Position numbers and translations under genes: made by a program
Part shown: positions 17,511-25,000 of the stretch, in pieces
How the letters are laid out: each line of letters starts with the position of its first letter
Numbering within the stretch: position 1 is the first letter of the stretch
Notes under the pieces: model-generated
Databases searched by the model: none
Told to the model about the DNA's origin: nothing
What the model saw: the letters and a program-made list of their open reading frames with translations, nothing else
DNA from: Myxococcus eversor
GTDB lineage: Bacteria > Myxococcota > Myxococcia > Myxococcales > Myxococcaceae
Direction of reading: 5' to 3'
Assembly: GCF_010894455.1 (NCBI RefSeq)
Contig: NZ_JAAIXY010000015.1
Span: 62,001 to 126,000, forward strand
DNA length: 64,000 bases

Positions 17511-17774
17511 GCCAGATGTCTCCCAGTCAGCTGATGTGCCGAGCGGACCCGAAGACCTCCGGACCTCGCTCGACTCCGCCACCCCGCAAAGGCCTTCCAC
17601 GGTGCGGCGCGTCAGCCCTGAGCAACACGCGTACCAGCCCATGACGCGGTCGTTCGTCCCTGGAATTTCTTCAGGAATCGCGAGCGCTTACTCGGAGAAT
17701 TTAGTTTGAGGTCAATGAAGCTGCGGGCTTGCGTGCCTGGCGTGTGACGCGGCCTGGGAAAGGCCGTGGACCCG
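17511..17774. other. Intergenic region upstream of the opg operon, no gene seen
   Basis: Between the end of the histidine kinase gene and opgG. Besides the kinase terminator it holds a small GGCCT/AGGCC hairpin (17751-17765) and a locally AT-rich patch (17660-17720) where the opg promoter is expected. No coding frame with the local codon bias. Confidence 0.5.
17687..17715 (-). promoter_or_regulatory. Candidate promoter for the opgG operon
   Basis: Minus-strand TTGACC (17715-17710), a 17-base spacer and AGTAAG (17692-17687). The -35 is good, the -10 poor. It is the only reasonable match in the AT-rich patch upstream of opgG. Confidence 0.25.
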
Positions 17775-17825
17775 CTGGGGAATTGAAGGACAGCCGGCGC
17801 GTGAGCCTGTCCGATTCTTCCCCAG
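17775..17825 (-). terminator. Large hairpin after the hybrid histidine kinase gene
   Basis: Arms 17775-17793 and 17807-17825 pair as 8 bp (CTGGGGAA), a 5x5 internal mismatch, then 6 bp (GGACAG), around a 13-base loop. It begins 17 bases after the kinase stop codon. No T-run follows. Confidence 0.6.
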
Positions 17826-17842
17826 GTGGACCATGACCCGGA

Positions 17843-20122
17843 TCAGGCCCGGGCCAGTCGTTCCTGCACCAACGACAGCAGCTCCCGGCCCGCGAAGGGC
17901 TTTTCGAGGTGGGGGCTGGTGACGGTTTCGAGGAAGGCGCGGGCCTGGGGGGTCACCGCACCGCCGGTGAGGAAGACGACGCGGCGGGCCTGGTCCGGGT
18001 AGCGCTTCATCAGCGTGGAGTAGAAGTCCATGCCGCTCATGCCCGGCATCATCAAGTCGCAGAAGACGACGTCGTAGTGCTCGCCGGCTTCGATTCGCTC
18101 CAGGGCGTCCTGCGCGCGCGTGGCGAGCGTGACGTCGTGGTGGGGGCGCAGCGTGCGGCCCAGGGCGGTGCAGACCAGGGGCTCGTCGTCCACCACGAGC
18201 AGCCGGCCGCGCTTCTCCGCGGAGGGCACGTCGAGCGGCCGGGGCAGGGGGACTTCGCGCGGGCGCTCGGCGGCGGGCAGCAGCACCTGGAAGGTGGAGC
18301 CCCGGTTGGGGGAGCTGCGGACGCGAATCTCACCGCCGAGCGCCGTCACCAGGTTGTGGCAGATGGACAGTCCCAGGCCCGTGCCCACGCCGGGGGCCTT
18401 GGTGGTGAAGAAGGGGTCGAACAAGCGGGGCAGGTGCTCCGCGGCGATGCCCACGCCCGTGTCGGAGACCTCGACCATGACGCGGCCACCGTCGCCCATG
18501 CGCGTGGAGACGCGAATCTCGTGGCGGTCCGGCGAGCCCTCGGGGATGGCCTGCGCGGCGTTGACGAGCAGGTTGAGGAACACCTGGCCCAGCCGCGACT
18601 CGTTGGCGCGCACGGGCGTGACGTCCTCGAAGAACTTCACCAGCCGGGCGCGGTGGCGGATTTCGGTGGTGGCCAGGTTCAGCGTGGAGTCGAGCACCCG
18701 GCGCACGTCGACGACGGCGTCCTCGAGCGAGTCCACCCGGCTGAAGGTCTTCAAGTCGCGGACGATGGTGCGCACGCGCTCGGCGCCCTGCTGGGCCTCG
18801 GCGAGCGCGGACTGCGCATCCGCCAGGGCCTCCGCCAGCGTCGGGTCCACGCCGGAGACGGGCAGGTTGGTCAGCTCCTCCCGGGCGAAGGCGAGGTTGG
18901 CGGTGAGGTAGGCCAGGGGGTTGTTGATTTCATGCGCCACGCCCGCGGCGAGCGTGCCCACGGAGGCCATGCGCTCGGCGAGCATCAGCCGCGCCTGCAT
19001 CTGGTGTCGCTCCGTCAAATCATGCGCGACGGAGACGATGGAGTCCTCGCCGTCGAAGTGCAGCGGGAAGGTGGTGGACTCCACGTGGAGGATGCCGCCG
19101 TCGCGCCGCACCATGCGCCGTTCTTGAAGCGCGTTGCGGCCGGTGCGCAGGGCCTCGTGCATGCGCGCGTCCGCCGAGGCCAGGTCCTCGGGGGGAATCA
19201 TGTCGGAGATGTGCTTGCCGATGAGCTCGCGCACGTCCGAGTAGCCCAGCGCGCGGGCGACCTTCAGGTTGGCGTAGCGCACGCGCGCATCGCGGTCGAA
19301 GACGGCCACCAGGTCCGGCAGGCTCTCGATGAGGGTGCGGAAGCTCACCTCGGAGCGGCGCACCTCCTCCTCCGCCTGCTTCAGCGGGGTGATGTCCGGG
19401 AAGAAGGAGATGACGTGCGGCTCGCCCGCATAGGGCACCAGCCCCATGAACAAGAGCGTGTGACGCTGCTCGCCCTCGCGGGTGTGGTACTGCGCGTCCA
19501 CGCCCCGCACGGAGCCGTGCTGGCGCAACCGCTCCATCACCTGCGAGCGTTCGAACGGTCGCTCCCACAGCCGCAGCTCGAGGGTGGTCTTCCCCAGCAT
19601 CTCCTCGCGCGAGTAGCCGAACGCCCGGAAGTAGGCGTCATTGGCCGCGACGACGCGGCCCTCTCCCAGCGTGGTGATGGACGTGGGCACGGGGCTGACG
19701 GCCAGCATGGTGTCCCGCAGCTCGTCGCCGGACGGCACGGCTGTACGGGACTCGCGGCGCAGATAGCGGCGCTCGGCCATGTCCAGCCGCAGCCGCAGCT
19801 CCTCCTGCTCCATGGGCCAGGCGAGGACTTCGTCCGCTCCGTCCTCCAGCGCGGGTCCCAGCAGGTGCAGCCCGTCGCGTCGTCCCACCAGCAACACCAC
19901 CGCCGAGGGGCCACCCGGCAGGCTGCGCAGGGCCCGCACGAGGGGCATGCGAGAGCTCGGCTCGCGCGCATCCAGCACCACGAGGGGACAGGGCTCGGCG
20001 CGCCAGGCCGCCGGAACGTCCACGTCGCGCGCGACATGGACCACCGTGTTCCCCCTGGCTTCCAGCAGGGTTTCCAGTGGCGACAGGTCCGCCCCTCCCT
20101 GAGCGACTATCAGGACCCGCAT
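17843..20122 (-). CDS. Hybrid sensor histidine kinase (receiver-like, PAS-PAS-HisKA-HATPase-receiver)
   Basis: 759 residues, no membrane segment, so a cytoplasmic sensor. Domains in order: an N-terminal receiver-like domain (about 1-120), two PAS domains (about 135-250 and 260-375), HisKA with the phosphorylatable His near 396 in V-A-H-E-I-N-N-P-L, HATPase with N, G1 (D-T-G-V-G-I) and G2 (G-T-G-L-G-L) boxes, and a C-terminal receiver with D-D and the acceptor Asp near 690 in F-C-D-L-M-M-P-G. The N-terminal domain keeps V-V-L-D-A but lacks a clear acidic pocket, so it may be a degenerate receiver. ATG 20122 is chosen over 20140 because AAGGAG lies about 8 bases before it. No response regulator gene is adjacent, an orphan arrangement common in myxobacteria. 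Confidence 0.9.
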   Translation of the reverse strand: MRVLIVAQGGADLSPLETLLEARGNTVVHVARDVDVPAAWRAEPCPLVVLDAREPSSRMPLVRALRSLPGGPSAVVLLVGRRDGLHLLGPALEDGADEVLAWPMEQEELRLRLDMAERRYLRRESRTAVPSGDELRDTMLAVSPVPTSITTLGEGRVVAANDAYFRAFGYSREEMLGKTTLELRLWERPFERSQVMERLRQHGSVRGVDAQYHTREGEQRHTLLFMGLVPYAGEPHVISFFPDITPLKQAEEEVRRSEVSFRTLIESLPDLVAVFDRDARVRYANLKVARALGYSDVRELIGKHISDMIPPEDLASADARMHEALRTGRNALQERRMVRRDGGILHVESTTFPLHFDGEDSIVSVAHDLTERHQMQARLMLAERMASVGTLAAGVAHEINNPLAYLTANLAFAREELTNLPVSGVDPTLAEALADAQSALAEAQQGAERVRTIVRDLKTFSRVDSLEDAVVDVRRVLDSTLNLATTEIRHRARLVKFFEDVTPVRANESRLGQVFLNLLVNAAQAIPEGSPDRHEIRVSTRMGDGGRVMVEVSDTGVGIAAEHLPRLFDPFFTTKAPGVGTGLGLSICHNLVTALGGEIRVRSSPNRGSTFQVLLPAAERPREVPLPRPLDVPSAEKRGRLLVVDDEPLVCTALGRTLRPHHDVTLATRAQDALERIEAGEHYDVVFCDLMMPGMSGMDFYSTLMKRYPDQARRVVFLTGGAVTPQARAFLETVTSPHLEKPFAGRELLSLVQERLARA

Positions 20123-20130
20123 GGGACTCC

Positions 20131-20167
20131 TTGCATGCAAACGACCATCGTTGCACGAGCCCTCGTG
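20131..20167. promoter_or_regulatory. Two palindromes upstream of the histidine kinase gene
   Basis: A perfect 10-bp palindrome TTGCATGCAA (20131-20140) and a perfect 14-bp palindrome CACGAGCCCTCGTG with a 2-base centre (20154-20167) lie within 46 bases upstream of the kinase start and in the divergent region shared with the DUF2378 gene. Operator role is inferred from symmetry and location. Confidence 0.35.
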
Positions 20168-20282
20168 TTGTAAAAGTGTGCTGAGGCGCTAGTTTCCCGG
20201 GGCAAGCAAAGCCGCGTGGAACGCGGGCTGTTAGTGTGGTTCCGGGCCGGTGCGGACCGGCGGATTCGGAGGGGGGAACGCC

Positions 20283-20870
20283 ATGGAGCGTCGGGGCTCG
20301 AAGGACGCGGAGGTGGGGCTTCGCAAGGCGCCCTACGTGCCAGTGCAGGTGCCTCGGCGCAATTTCGAGGGGCTGTTCGTCCATGCGCTGAAACCCTCCG
20401 GCGCGTTCGCCCAGTCGCTGCGGGACATCGGCTACGACACCGAGGCGTCACAGGAGTCCTACCCCCTCAACGTGTGGCGCGCGGCGCTGGGTGTGGCGCG
20501 GCGCTTCGCGTGCGCGGGACAACCCGCTGAGGAGGCCAACCGGGCGCTGGGACACCACTACGTGGAGGGCTTTGCGCAGACGCTGGTGGGGCGCATCTTC
20601 GCGACCGCGGCGCCACTGTTGGGTACCGAGCGTTGTCTGACGCGGCTGCCCACGTACCTCAAGGCGGGACGCGACGACATGCAGATGGTCCTGGAGCCGG
20701 TGCAGGAGCGCGAGTGGTGCGTGCGGGTGATGGACGGAGACCCGCTGCCGGACTTCGTGGCGGGCGTGGTGGAGGGCGTGCTGCGGCGCACCCGGGTGGA
20801 GCCTCGGGTGGAGGTGCTGGAGCGGCAGCCGTCCGGCTACGCGCTGCGCGTGCGCTGGGACGAGGCGTGA
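20283..20870 (+). CDS. DUF2378 / TIGR02265 family protein (myxobacteria-restricted)
   Basis: 195 residues, the typical size of this multicopy myxobacterial family. Hallmarks visible are F-E-G-L-F-V-H-A-L near residue 28, Y-P-L-N-V-W near 60, G-H-H-Y-V-E-G-F near 90, and the C-terminal P-D-F-V-A-G-V-V-E-G-x-L-R-R-T followed by V-E-P-R-V-E-V. No enzymatic role is known for the family. ATG 20283 follows a strong GGAGGGGGG ribosome site. It converges on the protease gene with a 15-base gap and is divergent from the histidine kinase. Confidence 0.85.
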   Translation: MERRGSKDAEVGLRKAPYVPVQVPRRNFEGLFVHALKPSGAFAQSLRDIGYDTEASQESYPLNVWRAALGVARRFACAGQPAEEANRALGHHYVEGFAQTLVGRIFATAAPLLGTERCLTRLPTYLKAGRDDMQMVLEPVQEREWCVRVMDGDPLPDFVAGVVEGVLRRTRVEPRVEVLERQPSGYALRVRWDEA

Positions 20871-20885
20871 GCCGAAGCGTCGGTT

Positions 20886-21893
20886 TCAGTTGAGGTAGCG
20901 CTTGGGCAGCGCGGCCGAGGGCCGGGCGATGCGGGAGGCCTCCGGACGGATTTGCAGCCAGCGGCCGATGACGTCCAGGAGCCCGTCGAACGTATCGCGC
21001 AGGGCCCAGGCCCGGTCGTCGGAGTCGGGCAGGTCCACGCAGCGGGTGAGGCCGTCACGCAGCGCGCGCTGGGCGCCGGGGAATGCGTGGCACGTGTCGA
21101 TGAGGCGCTCGGCGGTGCGGGCGTAGAGGCGGTAGCAGCCGTCCACGTCGCCCCGGTTGTAGGCGGGAGCGCCCGCGTTGATGGCGTGGCCGAGCGTGGT
21201 GGCGATGGACTCCAGCGTCTCCGTCGTCGCGCCCTCCAGCAGGCTCAGCGGATGCTGCGGCACCTGACGCACGCGGCCCGCCCTGCGACGCGGCGCCTCC
21301 AGCGCGGACAGCGGCGAGGCGGCCGAGCCCCGCAGCAGCGGCGCGATGTAGCGCGTGGGGATGACGAGCCCCAGCGAGCGGCCGTTGGCCAGCGCCGCGG
21401 TGGCCACGCCCACCACCGCGCCGCTCGTGTCCAGCACGGGGCCACCGGAGGATTCCTCCGGAAGCGTGCGCGTCAATTCCAGCAGGGTGAGCCAGTCGCC
21501 GAGCACTTGCACCGCCCGCACCTGCTGGGAGCGGACCTCCGGTGCGGGGCCGGCGCCGGCTCGGAGGACGTAGACGGTGTCTCCCTCGGCGGGCAGGGGT
21601 GCGGGCGTGAGCCCCAGGGGTGGAGCCAGGTCCGTCACCGGCAACCGGAGGATGGCCAGGTCACGGCGGTCATCCATGGCGGCCACCTGGGCCACCTCCG
21701 CTCGCGTTCCATCCGCCATCACCGCGTGGATGAGCCGCGCGCCGGCGACGGCATGCAGGCTGGTGACGAGGTGTCCTTGTCCGGTGGCGACGAAGGCGGA
21801 GGCGGTGTGGCCGTCGATTTCCAGGAGCACCAGCGAGGGCGAGGCGTGGACCAGCGCGTCACGGGGGGGAGACCTGTCGATTCCCTCGGCCAT
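20886..21893 (-). CDS. Trypsin-like (S1 family) serine protease with helical C-terminal domain
   Basis: 335 residues. The chymotrypsin-fold triad is visible: His47 in T-S-L-H-A-V-A, Asp78 in R-R-D-L-A-I-L, and Ser149 in E-S-S-G-G-P, where the usual GNSGGP has become ESSGGP. The protease domain ends near residue 200; residues about 225-335 are a helical domain with conserved-looking Cys and Trp (G-C-Y-R-L-Y, D-T-C-H-A-F). No signal peptide is apparent with the start used, so a cytoplasmic HtrA/DegP-like or regulatory protease without PDZ is likely. ATG 21893 is chosen because AGGAG lies just upstream; 21908 and 21956 are alternatives. Confidence 0.75.
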   Translation of the reverse strand: MAEGIDRSPPRDALVHASPSLVLLEIDGHTASAFVATGQGHLVTSLHAVAGARLIHAVMADGTRAEVAQVAAMDDRRDLAILRLPVTDLAPPLGLTPAPLPAEGDTVYVLRAGAGPAPEVRSQQVRAVQVLGDWLTLLELTRTLPEESSGGPVLDTSGAVVGVATAALANGRSLGLVIPTRYIAPLLRGSAASPLSALEAPRRRAGRVRQVPQHPLSLLEGATTETLESIATTLGHAINAGAPAYNRGDVDGCYRLYARTAERLIDTCHAFPGAQRALRDGLTRCVDLPDSDDRAWALRDTFDGLLDVIGRWLQIRPEASRIARPSAALPKRYLN

Positions 21894-22074
21894 GGGCAGC
21901 TCCTGCATCGCGGGGCATCTGGGCACCTGGGCCGGGCGCCGCCCCCGCGCGCTCATTGTACCCCAGTTGTAGCAAGCCGCTCGCCCTTCACCCAACCAGG
22001 GGGGGCATTCCAGGGCCCGTTGGTTCACTTGTCTGTGGCGTTGAAGTGTCAGGTCGTTAAACCTCCGACCCGAA

Positions 22075-25000
22075 ATGCACAAGACCCACCTCGTAGGCGC
22101 GCGCACGCACAACCTGAAGGACCTCTCCGTGGACCTGGCGGAAGGGGAGCTGGTCTGCATCACCGGTGTGTCCGGGGCGGGCAAGTCCAGCCTGGCGCTC
22201 GACACGCTGTACGCCGAGGGGCAGCGGCGCTTCGTGGAGAGCTTCAGCCCGTATGCCCGGCAGTTTCTTGAGCGGCTGGAGCGGCCGCCCATGGACGCGC
22301 TGGAGCCGGTGGCCGCGGGCGTGGCGGTGGACCGGCGCGCGCCGGTGAAGAGCTCGCGCTCCACGGTGGCGACGCTGGCGGACGTGGAGCCGTACCTGTC
22401 CGCGCTCTTCACGCGCGAGGCGATGCCGGTGTGCCCCACGTGTGGCGTGGAGGCGGTGCGCACGGATGCGCGCGTCGCGGCGGCGGCGCTCCTGCGTGAA
22501 TCGCCGGATGCCCAGGCCCTCATCGCCTTTCCGCTGCGCATCGCCGACACGGCCGCGTTCCTGGACGTGCGCGCGCGGCTGTTGAAGGACGGCCACCACC
22601 GGCTGGTGGTGCAGGGCGAGGTGCGGGAGCTGGAGTCACTCAAGCCGTCGGAGGCGACGGACTCGGCGGGCGTGGCGCGGGTGCTGGTGGACCGGGTGAA
22701 GCTGTCGGCGTCGCAGTTGTCGCGCGTGACGCAGGCGATGGAGGACGCGTGGGCGCGCTCGGAGGGCGAGGCGGTGGTGCTGGTGGCCGGCGCCGAGCCG
22801 AAGCGGGTGCGCCGGGGGCTGGTGTGTCCGAAGTGCGCGCGGGAGTTCGAGGCCGCGCGACCGGGCCTGTTCAGCTACCAGTCGCCGGTGGGCGCGTGCG
22901 CGGCGTGTCGGGGTTTCGGGCGCACCATCGGCATCGACTGGGACAAGGTGATTCCCAACCCGGCGCTGAGTCTGTCGGAGGGGGCCATCCGCCCCTGGTC
23001 CGGCGCGTCGACGGAGTGGGAGCGGGGCATGCTCCAGCGCTGGTGTCGCGCGAAGGGCATTCCCATGGACGCGCCCTGGGGAACGCTGACGCCAGCGCAG
23101 CAGGAGTCCGTGCTGCAGGGCGCGGGGGACTACGACGAGGGCCGGGCGTACCCGGGCGTGCGCGCGTGGTTCCGGTGGATGGAGGGCCGCACGTACAAGA
23201 TGCACGTGCGCGTGCTCCTGGCGCGCTACCGCGCGTATTCGCTGTGCGCGAGCTGTGGCGGCGCGCGGCTCAACGAGCAGGCGCGTGCGTACCGCGTGGG
23301 CGGGTTGGACCTGCCGGGCTGGCACGGGCTGGAGCTGACGGAGGCGGTGACCCGACTGGAGGCGCTGCGCACGACGACGGGGCAGGGGGAGCTGGCGCGG
23401 CGCGAGCTGTCCGGACGCCTGAGCTACTTGAAGCGCGTGGGGCTGGGCTACCTGACGTTGGACCGGCAGGCGCGCACGTTGTCCGGAGGCGAGGCGCAGC
23501 GCGTGTCGCTGACGGCGGCGCTCGGGACTTCGCTCACCGGCTCGCTGTTCGTCCTGGACGAGCCCACCGTGGGCCTGCATCCCGGGGACGTGCCGCCCTT
23601 GACGGAGGCCATCGCGGAGCTGGCGGAGCGGGGCAACATCGCGCTCGTGATTGAACATGACCCGCTGGTCATCCGCTCCGCGCACCGTGTGTTGGAGCTG
23701 GGCCCTGGCGCGGGCCGCGAGGGTGGACGGCTGTGTTTCGATGGCACGCCGGAGGCGCTCGCGAAGCGCAAGGATTTGCCCACCGGACGACTGCTCGCGG
23801 GGACTGGCGAGTCGTCGAGGACGCCGCGCGCGAAGACGGGCTCCATCGAGGTGCGAGGCGCGCGGGAGCACAACCTGAAGGCGCTGTCGGTGAGCGTACC
23901 CTTGGGCGTGTTGTGCGCGGTGACGGGCCCGAGCGGCTCCGGCAAGAGCACGCTGGTGGACGAGGTGCTCTACCGGCACCTGGCGCGGCGGCTGGGCGTG
24001 AAGGACGTGGAGGCTCCGGGCGCGGTGGACGCGCTGGAGGGCGCCGAGGCTGTGAAGTCCATCACCTTCGTGGACCAGTCTCCGTTGGGGCGCACGTCGC
24101 GCGGCAACGCGGCCACGTACACCAAGGCGTGGGACAGGCTGCGCGAGCGCTTCGCCGCGGAGCCCGACGCGCAGGTGCGAGGACTGACGCCGGCCCACTT
24201 CTCCTTCAACGTGGACAAGGGGCGCTGCGAGGCGTGCTCGGGCGAGGGCTACGAGACGGTGGAGATGCAGTTCCTCGCGGACGTGGCCCTGCTGTGCGCG
24301 GTGTGCCGGGGCCGGCGCTTCAAGGAAGAGGTGCTCGCCGTCCGCCACCAGGGCTTCAGCGTGGCACAGGTGCTGGAGATGACGGTGTCGGAGGTGCTCC
24401 AGCACTTCGGAAGCGACACGGCCCTCCATCGCGCGCTGGGGCCGGTGGCGCGGCTGGGCCTGGGCTATCTGCCCCTGGGACAGCCGTTGTCCACGCTGTC
24501 GGGCGGCGAGGCGCAGCGGCTGAAGCTGGCGCGCGCGCTGGCCTCCGAGTCGAAGGGCTCGCTGTTCCTCATCGACGAGCCGAGCGCGGGCCTCCACGCG
24601 GAGGACGTCCGTCACGTCATCGACGCGCTGCACGCGCTGGTGGACCGAGGAGCCAGCGTCATCGTCGTGGACCACGACGTGTCGGTGATGAAGGCGTCGG
24701 ACTGGGTCATCGACCTGGGGCCGGTGGGCGGCAAGGACGGTGGCCGGCTGGTGGCGGAGGGCACACCCGCGGACGTGGCGCGGGGCAAGGGCGCGACGGC
24801 GGAGGCGCTGCGAGGCGAGCGCAAGCCGCTGGGCCGCGCGGTGAAGCTGCGCAAGCCGGGCAAGGAGGCCGCTCCGGCAATCGAAGTGGAGCACGCGCGC
24901 GAGCACAACCTCCAGGACGTGTCGTGCAAGATTCCGCTCGGGAAGATGACCGTCGTCACCGGGCCGAGTGGCTCGGGCAAGAGCTCGCTGGCCTTCGACG